Positions 35,517-47,422 of a DNA stretch of 64,000 nucleotides are shown here, piece by piece. The notes below the pieces were generated by a model that saw only the letters and a list, made by a program, of their open reading frames with translations, was not told the origin of the DNA and did not search any database. A program made the translations under genes and the position numbers. The stretch's first letter is position 1, and every line of letters begins with the position of its first letter. The DNA is taken from NCBI GenBank assembly GCA_022592445.1, contig JABYQR010000094.1, positions 1 to 64,000 of the forward strand, in the 5' to 3' direction. This DNA comes from Cytidiella melzeri. Lineage: Eukaryota; Basidiomycota; Agaricomycetes; Polyporales; Irpicaceae.

Positions 35517-35865
35517 TTCAGGAGCGCTTGGGTCTGAGCCTGGCTCACAGAAGCTTCCCACATCTTTGGACTTCCCGTACAGATTACCAGGCCTGATTTC
35601 AACCTTTCAATCCCCATTCCCACTATTGCTTCTAAGTATTGGGAGATAACTCCTAACCCTCCTTATCACAAAGTCTCAGCCTTGGCCAACCCCCAACTGT
35701 ACTCCAGTACACCCCATATGTCATACTTAGTACAGAGAAAGTTTGATTCAAGTATAAATAGTACATGTATTGTGTAGTGTCTACCATAGGCCTCAGGCCT
35801 CAAGGACAATAAACAAGGATGTAAAGAATAAAGAATAAAAAATAAACAATAAAAAATAAAAAGTG
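35517..35865. other. Spacer with A-rich simple repeat
   Basis: No gene is seen. A TATA-like AAGTATAAATAGTACATG (~35750) followed by GCCTCAGGCCTC suggests an LTR scrap. 35815-35870 is an AATAAA-type low-complexity run. Confidence 0.35.
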
Positions 35866-37206
35866 CTGATCCAGACGTTGTGACAGCGGTGCAAGCCGTT
35901 CTAGACTTTGTCTATTTTGCTCATTACGAGGCACACACCGAGTGCTCACTTTTGTGCCTACAGGATGCTTGGATCTGCTTCCATTCACATGTTTTCATGT
36001 GTCTGGAAGTTTGTGACAACTTCAACATCCCAAAGCTTCATTCAATGAGCCACTACATTGACTCAATCTGAATTTTTGGATTGGCGGATGGCTATAACAC
36101 TGAAGGACCTGTGTGGCTTCACATTGATTTTGTGAAGCTTGGGTATCGCGCCAGCAACCGCAAGCAGTACATCCAGCAGATGACAACCTGGATGGAGCGC
36201 CAGGATGCAGTTAAAAGGTTTAACCAGTACCTTCAGTAGCTCAAGGCCAGCCGCAAATCACAGCTGCTTTCATGCTCAGGATACAACAACAATGAAGAGG
36301 CAGAGGACACAGAGAAGGATGGTGAGGAGGTTGAGGAGGTTGAGCAAGAGACAGCACCGGAGAGCCACACGCAGGCAGACAACAGCTCAGAGGAGTACAA
36401 TGTCTCGAAATGTCTGGTGCTTCCAAGCACGTCAGTGAAGACAATCACTGAAGAGTTTTGTGCACTGGACTTTATCTGTTGTTTGGAGGTGTTCATCACA
36501 AAGACAGTAGCGTCCTCATCAGCCAGCCGGCCGAGCCTACCAATACAGGCTGCCTCGGAAACAAACTCCTTCCTCTGTGTGGTCAACATGTACACAACAT
36601 TTTTAGTCTACAAACAGTTCAAGAAGCGGCTCTCGCTATGGGCCAGGTGTCAAAAACACTTGCCTTGCACTTGATTCGCGCAATACCTGCAAAGTCTGTG
36701 GGAGGTCTTTGACTGGCAACTCCATCTCAATTTTTAACCGTTCTTGCACGTGAGGGAGTGGTTGACAGCACCCTAGACTCAGAGAGAGAAGACGGAATAT
36801 CTAGCCACCCTCTAGACAGTGAGTATCAGTTTTCAGGGTGTTGTGCAAGTCTGTATGCTAACTTGTGATAGGGATGACAGTCGGACAAATTAGGCTGATT
36901 TTCTGACTTCCGAGCAACATAGAGCACATTAGCAAGCATCTGCTGGCATACATCGAGTGGTACACACCGTTTCACCGGCAATACGATGATCTCACCGGTT
37001 TGTTTTCTGTTGTGCTGTCACAGAGGCTTCATTGTTGTTGAGCATCTATCATTCCTATTACTTCTATCATATGCACTTACCCTCTGATTCCTGTATGGGG
37101 ACGAGTACATGCTGCTAGAACTGACTGGACTTCGGAGAATGTACTACAACGTTGTGATCAATTTTACATGAATGCGTACCTACGACATTCGGACTTTGTG
37201 TTATTT
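35866..37206 (+). pseudogene. Plavaka-type transposase, C-terminal remnant
   Basis: Family blocks are readable in order: FVYFAHYEAHTECSLLCLQD (~35910), DNFNIPKLHSMSHYIDSI (~36020), ADGYNTEGP and LHIDFVKLGYRASNRKQYIQ (~36090-36180), an acidic low-complexity stretch (~36290-36400), SVKTITEEF (~36440), LLAYIEWYTPFHRQ (~36940) and the end MNAYLRHSDFVLF (~37170-37205). Plavaka elements are CACTA-related DNA transposons common in basidiomycetes. The catalytic N-terminal part is absent. In-frame stops are TGA at 36069-36071 (possible CGA) and TAG at 36237-36239 (possible TGG). Frame changes follow 36400. Confidence 0.7.
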
Positions 37207-38349
37207 TGACAGCTAGTAGATAATTGGCGAAGATCTCAGTCAATTACAGTGCAAATATCTTCAGACTGCATCTATGGGCTGCTGAGGGCTCTACTAATCT
37301 ACACTGTAGGACCAGCCCTCTGCCCAGTGTTTCAAAATTGAACTCTAGGACGCTTGTCTCGACCATTTCTGCCGATTCTTTTTGCTCAGAAGATTGGAAA
37401 TAGACTGTACATACCACTCAAATTTTACAATTGACTATGTGCATGTGTGGAATGTGTAGAGCGGATTGATGGTAGGGCTAGGATGTGTCACAAAACTCAT
37501 TCCTCTGCCCAGTGTGGCACTTGCCATATTTGGGCTGTAACAGTCACAATAACTGGCGCTGTCGTGGATGGCCCGACTAGCCCTTATTTTTCGCATTTTA
37601 CCTCTAGTTTACCCCTTGCAACACCCTTGCAACCCCTTGCACATCTATTAAGCACCCGTATCACGTGGCTTAGACGCTCTCCATGGTCACGTTACTAGCT
37701 GCTATGTCACACTGGCACGTGACTCAGCATATGTAAGACCACATGGCTACAACCACATGGCTCAGCCCATAGCTAGGGTTTGACGTCATAGATAGCACTC
37801 ACATGGACTCCTTTTGTTCTTTCCCTATTGTTCTCGTTATGGAAGAATGTTCTCACAGGTGTGGGAATGTAATACAATAGTTGGTCTCCTTTTAGATAGA
37901 TTCTCTCACGAGTAGAGTTATTGGCAGAGTCCAGACAATAGCTATTGTTCTCCTTTAGGTAGTTCACACGGCTTCTTGCAAAGCCTGCCCTTATCATGGT
38001 CTGTGTGCAGGTCCCTGAAGTCTATATAAGCTGCTGCATGTACGCTCCTAGCCCCCCATCTTGACCTCTTGGTCTTTACTGGGCTAGATTTCTGAACAAG
38101 ATTGATAGCTGGTGAACACATTGTGCTTTACGCCTGCCACCACCTCTTTGTTGTCATCCACATCGTGTCCCTTTTTGTCACGTTGAGCCCCTTCTCCGTG
38201 TCATTAGGTCGAGATCGTTGTGAAAACCCTGGCTCCCCCATTCCCACTGTTTCAAAAAGTTTATTCCTGATTGACGAATACGTCTCCGATCTCTCCATAC
38301 CGTTGAGCTACACTTACGTTGTCCGTTTCTACCCCCTGCGCATTGTTTA

Positions 38350-40377
38350 GTGCCTAAAGACACGCGCCCCCGTTTTTCTAAGAACCTCCCTGCAACTGAG
38401 CCTCAGCTCAAGAGGTCTCTTCCACCATCTTTCCTTGCCGCTCACGCTGAAAAGCGCAAGAGCAGTCAGCCTCATCGCTGGTCTGACAAAGACCTGGTCA
38501 CCGTCGCGAAGTACGTGTCCAAGAAGCCGCCTGTCAAAGGCACTACCCTCACCGTCCCCTCTTACGAGGAAAACCAACTACTTCGCACCTCTGCACAAGC
38601 ATACGGAGAACGAGCTGCTGAGGAGCGTGACCGCACCTTAGCTGAGCAACATATCCACAAGCTCACTCTCGCAGAGCAGCTAGCAAAGCTCCCTGCACCA
38701 ACTCCCGCCCCCGCTGCACCCAAACCGGTACTCATCGACTTTAAAAAGTTGTCACCTGTTACAACCCGGTCCAACCACCCGACTTCACGTGACCTCCGCA
38801 CCCGAACACCGCATCTGTTTTCTTTACATCGTGCTGTGTACAATTCTCTTATTGCTCCGCAAGCATGCACATTTCCTTTTGTTTCGCTTTCGTCTACTCT
38901 TGTCATGGATGGCCTGACTAGCCCTTAATTTCTGCAATTTACCTCTTGTTTTTATCTGTAAAACTCCGGGCTGCAGCTCAGTTCCAACCTTCTCTGCACA
39001 ACCTCCTTTGCACGTCTATTAAGCGCCTGTATCACGTGGCTTAGACGCTCTACACGGTCACATTACTTGCTACTACGTCACACTGGCATGTGACTTAGCC
39101 TAAGTAAGACCACATGGCTACAACCACATGGCTCAGCCCATAGCTAGGGTTTGATGTCATAGATGACGTCCACATGGACTCCTTTTGTTCTTTCCTTATT
39201 GTTCTCTTTATGGAAGGATGTTCTCACAGGTGTGGGAATGGAATACAATAGTTGGTCTCCTTTTAGATAGATTCTCTCACGGGTAGAGTTCTTGGCAAGG
39301 TCTAGACAATAGCTATTGTTCTCTTTTAGGTAGTTCTTTTGTTCTTCGTTCACACGGCTTCTTGCAAAGCCTGCCCTCAACATGGTCTGTGCGCAGGTCC
39401 CTGAAGTCTATATAAGCAGCTACATGTACGCTCCTAGCCCCCATCTCGACCTCTTGGTCTTTACTGGGCTAGGTAAGCAAACCCCTCCTGTACTACATAG
39501 CTAGTAGTACCCAATACTAACTTGGTCTTTACTGGGCTAGATATCTGTATAAGGTTTATAGCTGGTGAGAGCATTGTGCTATACGCCTGCCACCACCTCG
39601 TCGTCGTCTTCCACTCCGTGTCCCTAGTTGTTACGTCGAGCTCCGTCTCCGTGACAACTCCTATCGGACTTGAAGTCATTTAGTATATATACAAGACCCA
39701 ACTGTAGTAAATAAGCAATTCAAATATTGAATAAGACTCCCCTTCTTATCCTCTCTTCGTCTGCATTCGACTTCACTAGCTGAAGTCGTCTTACTCGTTG
39801 TTGTCCGACATCTCCTCGCTGTCTCCGGTGTTCCAATCACCACACCTCTGCAGGTCCGCATTTCGATTGAGCCTTGCTCTCGAACCTTTGATCCTGCTAA
39901 GTACAAATTTGAGCCGCGAGAATCCCGAGTGGCGCAACTTAACTAGTTGAAGCCAAGACTCATTCTGATCCCCCTCATTTGCTCCTCTGTTTCTGCATCT
40001 CCGCGAACTCCGCAACTCTGCGTCCCTTCCATTTTGTCTTGCTCTTAACATCACTGGTAGATCTTGTTGGTATCTTCAGGCCAAAACTCACCGCCATCCG
40101 CATTCGTCTGCAAGCTCTCACGGAGCTTGAAGAACTCCTGAACCATGTCAACCCCGACCACCGTTGCGCGCTGCTTCACCTTGTCAACAAGGTTAATTGT
40201 TTTCTCAACCGAGTCAACAATCTTGCACCCGTCACAGCAGACCGCGAGTGGCAGCTCCTAGACTGGGGTTGCAAAGCAATTGGGAAAGTTTCCTTTAAGC
40301 AGCTTTGTAAAAACTACAACAAAGTCCTCGCACAACTTGACGTAGTAAATAGTGATAGCTATTTTGAGTGGATCTAG
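38350..40377 (+). pseudogene. Gypsy-2 pre-gag ORF (ORF0)
   Basis: An open frame starts MPKDTRPRFSKNL at 38350 and is interrupted at 38900 by a solo LTR-B (38901-39656). A related C-terminal part is readable at 39979-40377, ending ADREWQLLDWGCKAIGKVSF and a Leu-rich helix. The central part has a charged helical stretch and then PAPTPAPAAPKP. A counterpart at the same place exists in Gypsy-1 (43655-44433). No known domain is recognised. It may be a regulatory or gag-accessory protein. Confidence 0.45.
38901..39656 (+). mobile_element. Solo LTR-B in Gypsy-2 pre-gag region
   Basis: A 756 bp LTR, TGTCATGGATGGCC to CCGTGACA, in sense orientation. It has a TATA-like GTCTATATAAGCAGC at ~39408. Flanks are ACTCT (38896-38900) and ACTCC (39657-39661), a 5 bp duplication with one change. 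It is related to but distinct from the Gypsy-2 LTRs. Confidence 0.8.
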
Positions 40378-40609
40378 CAAATCCATAGTTTTTGCCCACC
40401 ACATCTTGCAATAATTGTATACACTTCTTTGATTCAAGCACGGTCACAGACGATCACTTCTACGGAGGAATATTCTATGAGTGTAACAACCAACCGTGTC
40501 CAAATCGATACACTCAGGCAGACTCAACTGAAGCCGTCAACAGTGTGTATTACTCTGAACATCACCAGACGCCCACCAAGGAAAATCTACATCCATCACG
40601 CAAAAAGAC

Positions 40610-41590
40610 ATGGATCCTAACCAGCCCACCACTGCTGCTGCTCCCGCTGCCCCCAACCTCATACCCAACCTGAGCGGTCAGGATATTCTAAATATGTTTG
40701 GAATCCTGACACAGAAAATGGTGGAAATTACCGACCAAGTAGCTGCCCTAGCAGCCGCACAACCAACAGCAGCTGCCGCGTCCACTCAGGCCTCCCGGGA
40801 ACGGAGCATCGTAGAAAAGCCAGTATCATTCCAGGGAAAGACATCCTCGGAAGCAAGGCTCTTCCGGCATGCCTTCATAGTCTGGGCCCAGAATCAGGGC
40901 AAGGCTTTCTTTCAGCAAGACGCACAGGGACAAGTCTGGCTGGACAACAACGGCGCGAGGATCTTTGATCCTCATAAACTCATCACCAGCGCCTTGTCTT
41001 TCATGCAGGAGGACACTGCTGATTGGGCTCGCCCTCACATCGAGGAGTTGGCCAATAGTAAACCAGCATTTGGAAATAGCTGGGATACTTTCATTGAGGC
41101 CTTCAAGGCAAATTTTGAGCCTATTGACGCGGTCATGGAGGCCAAAACCAAGGTTGCTGGAATGAAGCAGGGTAACAAGATGTTTGCCGCCCACATCTTG
41201 GAGTTTGAGGCCTGGGCCCCTCGCACTGGCTGGAGCCAGCAGGACCTTTTTGACCGTCTCAAGTCGAGCTTGAGTACGGAATACCTTCAGCGCGTCTCCT
41301 ACTTCCAGACCTGCGCTACAACTTACGATGCACTGAAGGACCAGTGTAAGGCAGTGGATGCCCATTGGGCAGATCTACACAACAGCACAGGAAAATTCAT
41401 GGTGGACAGTTCCTCGGGACATGGCAAGTCCCACCAGCAAGCGTTCCGCGATCCCAATGCAATGGAGATTGACGCTTCTTGTTTCTCCACCTTGTTCGAC
41501 GCGCTCTTTGTGGGTCTAGGCAAACAGGAGATCTTCCAGAAATGGAAGAAGGAGATGAGCAAGCGCTGCTCGGTTTGTGTTTCCGAGAAC
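40610..41590 (+). pseudogene. Gypsy-2 gag, truncated at the zinc knuckle
   Basis: It starts MDPNQPTTAAAPAAP. The Ala-rich N-terminus is followed by a retrotransposon-gag-like capsid domain (KPVSFQGK, FRHAFIVWAQNQGKAF, then WDTFIEAFKANFEPIDAV, about residues 70-230). Near the C-terminus KRCSVCVSEN is the start of a CCHC-type knuckle, cut at 41590 by the 5' LTR of Gypsy-1. Codons after this encode LTR sequence only. Confidence 0.8.
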
Positions 41591-42491
41591 TGTCACAGAT
41601 TTTCAATGTTTCTACAAGACTTGCCTTACCAGGCAACGGTAATATTGGCAATATTTAGGCGCTTATCCAGCGCTTATCCAGTGCTTATCCGGCGTCTATT
41701 TAGGCGCTTATCCAGCGCTTATCTGGCGCTTATCAGGCGCTTATTCCAGCGCTTATTCTCAGTTCCTATCAATTGATGCGCTGATGCGCCATCTGTCTCT
41801 GATGCGCTGATGTGCTCCTTTCCTTATCTGTGTATCACATGATAGAACTCTCTGGAACCTTGTGGAACATGCTGGGACTATGATGTCATAGTATAGAACA
41901 TTCCATTAGATGATGTCATAGTTCTTAGAACCTTCTGGAAAAGTCTAGCCTTGTCTTAGAACAAGCTAGAACAAGTCTAGCCTTGGAGCTGGGTCATGGG
42001 GTCAGGTCATGGGGACAATTGCTATTGGTTGATTATTGAAGTGGCACCACTAGGGCATAGGGCATGCTTAGTAAGGTAGATTACTTCGCTTACTCATGTA
42101 GGTATTAGGGGTCTTAGGGTAGTAGCTGGGGTCCTCCCCTTCATGTATATATAGAGGCACTCCTGAGGGCATATCCCCTCAGTCTTATCCACTCTGTTAA
42201 TCAAGGACTACTTCGTACTCCCCAGTACTCACTCTCACCAACACTCTACTCTCTATCTCACTATCTCCCCCTCAAGTCTAACACTTAACTGGTGAGTGTA
42301 ACCTTAACTGTTACATTTGGATAAGACTGCCCCTACTCCCTCACGTCTCTGGACGTGCTGGAGGTTTTCTTTCCCTTTCTTTTAGGTCTTGTGCCTGTGT
42401 GTGGGCCCCCTTGCAGATCCTCTAGAAATAGAGGTAGCCGGACCATAGGCTTTAGGTGGTAGTCATGTGTAGGCTTTGCCTTGATGTGCAC

Positions 42492-43248
42492 TGTCACGGA
42501 GACGGAGCTCGACGTAACAACTAGGGACACGGAGTGGAAGACGACGACGAGGTGGTGGCAGGTGTATAGCACAATGCTCTCACCAGCTATAGACCTTATA
42601 CAGATATCTAGCCCAGTAAAGACCAAGTTAGTATTTGTACTACCAGCTATATAGTACAAGAGGGGGTGGCTTACCTAGCCCAGTAAAGACCAAGAGGTCG
42701 AGATGGGGGGCTAGGAGCGTACATGTAGCAGTATATATAGACTTCAGGGACCTGCGCACAGACCATGTTGAGGGCAGGCTTTGCAAGAAGCCGTGTGAAC
42801 GAAGAACAAAAGAACTACCTAAAAGAGAACAATAGCTATTGTCTAGTCCTTGCCAAGAACTCTACCCGTGAGAGAATCTATCTAAAAGGAGACCAACTAT
42901 TGTATTCCATTCCCACACCTGTGAGAACATCCTTCCATAAAGAGAACAATAGGGAAAGAACAATAAGGAGCCCATGTGGATGGTATCTATGACGTCAAAC
43001 CCTAGCTATGGGCTGAGCCATGTGTCTGTAGCCATGTGGTCTTACTTAAGCTAAGTCACATGCTAGTGTGACGTAGTAGCAAGTAATGTGACCGTGTGGA
43101 GCGTCTAAGCCACGTGACACGGGCGCTTAATAGACGTGCAAAGGAGTTTATGCATGAAAGGTTGCAACTGAGCTGCAGCCCGGAGTTTTACAGATAAAAA
43201 CAAGAGGTAAATTGCGAAAATTAAGGGCTAGTCAGGCCATCCATGACA
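42492..43248 (-). mobile_element. Solo LTR-B in Gypsy-1 leader
   Basis: A 757 bp antisense LTR-B, from TGTCACGGAGACGG to GGCCATCCATGACA, with a perfect 5 bp duplication TGCAC at 42487-42491 and 43249-43253. Confidence 0.85.
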
Positions 43249-43654
43249 TGCACAACTTGAATCACCCTCTCGCCCGACGCTCCTAGAGCTGATCAGAGCA
43301 GGGGTTGGCATTATGCCAACATGATGAAAGTGTGCCTCCCCACAGGCAATAGTGGAGTCTGGTGTCAGACGCTTGTTATAAGAGCTAGACAACAGGACTA
43401 GAAACCCATGAGTGCCTAGGCACGAAGACGGGTAACTTGTTCTGGCCGGACTTAGGGTCAGTGTAATACTGATCTGCCAATCATTTGCCGCACAGGTGGA
43501 ACCGTGACGGAGATCCTTTCACCACCGGATTTGGAGAGAGAGTCCAGGCCAACGCCAGCACTACCCCACGCACACACAGGACCTCTCCTTTATGGAGATT
43601 TGTTTCGCACACCACTGAGCTGTCAAGCTCATTACATATTGTCACACAGTCACC

Positions 43655-44433
43655 ATGCCGCTTTCCCGCTATGTAGCCACCAGATCTCGTCGCAAGACCC
43701 CGTACTCCATCCCCGTCCGCAACAAAGTTACCAGACTTTAAGAACGTCTTACCGTCTCCAAGGAGACTCTCGATAAGTTCAAAGACTTTGGCAAGCCTCG
43801 CCGGCTCAAATACCCCGATAACAAGCCTCTCATCAAGAGGATTGACCTCAAAGAGCAGGCTTGCACCACCATCGAGCATGAGGAGGACCAGGATTGTATG
43901 AGAAAGGTCTCCAACCTTATGTCTCAGCTCAGCCTTCTCAACAGGATCAAGAAGCAAGAGAAGGAAAGAGCTGAAAAGCTAACTCTCCTTCAGCGTATCG
44001 AGGAGCGCAACCAACACGCTTACATCCCCACTCCCACTCCGCTCCCTGCTTCTCTCCACTTCCGTAAAACAAAGCTTATGCTTCGTCAACAGGAGTTCGA
44101 ACCAATGGTCACAGCAGCTTGTCAATGGCTTGAGCCTGTGCTTAAAAGTTGGACGCATCTTTTGCGAGTGGTGGGCAATCTTCTAACCATCAGCTCAACA
44201 CTTGTCGAGAAAAAGCACAGCTGTTGATTGGTTGTGTCTTCATGATTGAACAGTGGTTCAAGAAGAATCATACGGACAAGATGTTGAATAGGGAATGGAG
44301 GATGTTAAAAAAGGACTTAAAGAGTTTAGGTAGAATACGTTTTGTGGATATTCATCGGAGATGGGGGTATATCTTAGAACTACTAGATGGGCTGTTCGAC
44401 ATGAACGCCGTTGTATATGCGGAAACAGAATAA
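43655..44433 (+). pseudogene. Gypsy-1 pre-gag ORF (ORF0)
   Basis: It begins MPLSRYVATRSRRKTPYSIP at 43655. A TAA at 43739-43741 interrupts it (possible CAA origin), and the same frame continues to 44227. It has a basic N-terminus, a Lys/Glu-rich coiled-coil-like stretch (IKKQEKERAEKLTLLQRIEE), IPTPTPLPAS, and then, after a frame change, NREWRMLKKDLKSLGRIRF to 44433. The KLTL...PTP and REW..L.......LG segments line up with the Gypsy-2 pre-gag ORF. The function is unknown. Confidence 0.45.
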
Positions 44434-44603
44434 AATGTATGGGCTGACAAGCCTCATTTTAATCGGTGACAACTTCCTAAAAAGGATTTAATGTGTGAAA
44501 ACAACTCTGACAAGAGTTCAATGTGTGAAAAGTGGTGTTTCTCTTCTTCTTATACTAGAAATAGTGTTTCGCTTATCCTTTGCTAACTAAGAAATTGGAA
44601 GCA

Positions 44604-46077
44604 ATGGCCTCTCAATCCAACGCCAGATCCAGTGCTGCCCCCGCTGCTGCTGCTAACCTCACCCATTCTGTTACTTTTGGCAAGATTACGCCAATTGTCT
44701 ATAACCCTTCTGTTGAGAATCTTGAGCAGCACATCTACCACAACCTGAACACGGCCCAAAGGGCTTTTACTCGTACGGTTGAAGGAGTAGCAACTGCTGC
44801 CATTGTCCACAACATGATGAATGAAATGGTGCTCATCTGGAACAATCAGCTGTCATTGCTGGAGGATAACCTCCAGGAATATATTGATAAGGTCGCTCAA
44901 GACCTCTACTCGCAGTCCGCTTCGGACACACAAGTCCAGTGAATAGACACTGATCTGGATATGGTCAAAACAACGATCACAAATGTGGTCAACCAGATCA
45001 ACCAGCTTTCCTTGTCTCAAGGACAAGGAGGATCCTCGCGCCAGCCTAAGATTGGCAAACCCCCGGAGTTCAACGGTACCAATGGCAAGGTCAAGTTCAA
45101 CAAGTGTTTGAACAAGATCTCTCTGTGGCTTGTCCACGAGAACAATTGCTACTGACAGGCAACGTATTGCCGTTGCAATGAACCGGCTCTCAGGCGCAGC
45201 AGCTCAGTACATGGAGCCGTGGATCAAGAAGCTGATGAAGGGTCAGACAATTGGAACGTGGGAAGAGTGTGGAGATGAGCTCAAGGTACAATATGGTCAA
45301 CAGGACAACAAGGAGGGTGCTCAGAATGAGCTTAACGCCTTGTTCAATAACACGGATCTGGCACACAAGAACTTCGTCAAGTACGCGGAACGTTTCCGTA
45401 CACTTGGCAGGCTTCCTGGATACGAGGACGACTTACTTATTCATAAACTCAAGCACGTCATTGAGAAGGACATGAGGCTTGTCATGATTGGGAAAGATGA
45501 AAATCAAATCCCTACCACATGGCCTCAATTCCTTGACCTCTTGTTGGACATCCACAAGAAGGTATATCCTGAGAAAGTGCAGGGCCAGATCTTCGTAAAG
45601 GAGAAAGATACGTCCACGCCTATGGAGGTGGATGCTGCGGATAAGAAGAAGAAGAAGAAGAAGAGTGAGAAGCGGAACAAGGGCAAAGGCAAGGAGGTGA
45701 ACTCAACTGAAAAGTCAGAGAAGTTCTGCCACATCCATCAGTCAAAAGGACATAACACGGATGAGTGCAACCTCAACGGCCTGAAGAAGAAGCCCGACGA
45801 GAAGAAGAAGGAAGAAAAGAAGGATGGCAAGTCTTTGGCGCCAAAGAAGATTTGGGCAGCAGATGCCGAGGACTCTGGGATGGACAGCGGGGCCGAAGCC
45901 CCTAAGGCTTTGTTGTCCAAAACAAAAAATGTTAATATCGTGCGCCTAGAATTGGCGGCTCATATCGAGGAGGTTCCAACAGAAGATGATGAACCTTCGA
46001 CTCCTCACCCGTCCCCTGACAAGGGTAAAGGGAAAAAGCCAACCAAGGGCAAGGATTTTTTCCGAAGCATCATGTGA
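44604..46077 (+). pseudogene. Gypsy-1 gag
   Basis: It starts MASQSNARSSAAPAAAANLT at 44604. A TGA at 44940-44942 (possible CGA) and a frameshift near 45150 break it. The capsid region is well preserved (GKPPEFNGT, then AAAQYMEPWIKKLMKG, WEECGDELKVQYG, HKNFVKYAERFRTLGRLPGY). A Lys-rich run KKKKKKKSEKRNKGKGKEV precedes the knuckle-like CHIHQSKGHNTDEC. The tail is Lys/Glu-rich. It is separate from the protease frame downstream. Confidence 0.8.
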
Positions 46078-46205
46078 CTCCCTGCAAACATCCATGCTGA
46101 GGCCCAGATACCCTCAATCTCTGTAACGTAGATACTGTCAAAAATGTAGCGCGTTCAAAGAATTCATTTTTACTACCGGTTACAATTTGAGTATACGGAA
46201 AGAAA

Positions 46206-46724
46206 GTGCAGGTCAGACCTTTGGTAGATTCAGGAGCCACAACCACATTCATCAGTAAGTCAGTGGTTGAAAGTAACAATCTGGTCACAAATCAACTGGC
46301 ATCACCGTTTATCGTCATCAACGTTGACGGTACTCCCAATAAAGATGGTCAAATCACTCACTCAGTACGTGCGTACCTAGAAATAGGTTCGCACAGAGCA
46401 AGACAACACATGCTCGTTACTGATCTCGGTAGTAAACAAATGATTATCGGGATGACCTTCTTACACTGCCACAATCCGGAGATAGATTGGGCAAATGGCA
46501 AGTGGAGATTTACCAGATGTCCTGAACTCTGTGCCCCAAGAGCTCGTAAAAACATCACTGTAACTCAAGAAGAGATTGATGAGCTTGAGTTACCTAAGGG
46601 ACATTCGTTGTCAGACAACCTGGAAGGAATAGGAAGTGTTGACCCGGACAACCCTCACATCCACTGGATTGACTTATGTTGCGGAGCAACTGCTGATAGA
46701 CTGATTAACCCTAAACAAGGGTGA
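46206..46724 (+). CDS. Gypsy-1 aspartic protease region
   Basis: The retropepsin active site is seen in VRPLVDSGATTTFIS. The second half of the fold contains QMIIGMTFLHCHNPEIDW, with the ILGMPFL-like block that usually closes the domain. It runs open to a TGA at 46722-46724. Beyond it the expected continuation into RT is displaced by about 690 bp of non-coding DNA. Confidence 0.75.
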   Translation: MQVRPLVDSGATTTFISKSVVESNNLVTNQLASPFIVINVDGTPNKDGQITHSVRAYLEIGSHRARQHMLVTDLGSKQMIIGMTFLHCHNPEIDWANGKWRFTRCPELCAPRARKNITVTQEEIDELELPKGHSLSDNLEGIGSVDPDNPHIHWIDLCCGATADRLINPKQG

Positions 46725-47420
46725 AGTAGATGTGAGGGGGAAGTGGAAGGGGATCTCCAACGACGACAGCAAGGTCAAAGTCGATGATAAGCGGGCAAGC
46801 AGGCACAGAGGCCAGATACTAGCAGTGCAAATGACAGAGTTAATAAGGTATGATACTAAGTTACATGCAGTAACTCACCTAGCAGTGCAAATGACAGAGA
46901 GGTCAAGATGCAGAGCTAGGGAGGGTAAGGGCTACTATACATACTGTGGCTGGGTGGTCTGTGCACAAGTTCCCACACTAGGGACTGGAGTAACTGTGGG
47001 GCTGGAGTAACAATAGAACAATAAGGGACCAGGGTAACTGTCAAGGACCAGGGTACGTAGAACAATAGAGCTAGAACAATAAGACAATAGAACAATAGAA
47101 ACTGGAACAATAGAACAATAGAAACTGGGGGAATCCCTGGGGAATCCCCAACAATAGACAGAAGACAATAGACGAAAGACAATAGGACAATAAGAACTGG
47201 GGTAATCCCTGGGGAATCCCTGGGGAATCCCTAACAATGGAAGGAGAACAATAGAACAATAGCCTAGGTTGATCTGGAACCGCTCCAGATTGAGTCTAGG
47301 GTTTGGGTCTGGACTATTGATAAATAAGGCAGGATGTCACGTGACCCGGGTTAGGGTTAGGTCCGGTAACACTCCTAGCCGGAAAATAAGCGCTCTAGAT
47401 AGGCACCTAAGGCTGTAAAC
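46725..47420. repeat. Non-coding insert with minisatellite between protease and RT
   Basis: 46730-46990 looks like antisense LTR-type DNA (AGAGCTAGGGAGGG, then CTGTGGCTGGGTGGTCTGTG, resembling the LTR-B promoter strand). 46990-47270 is a tandem array of AACAATAGAA-like words mixed with ACTGGGGTAATCCCTGGGGA. I could not identify exact ends or a duplication, so the element type is unresolved. Confidence 0.5.
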
Positions 47421-47422
47421 TT

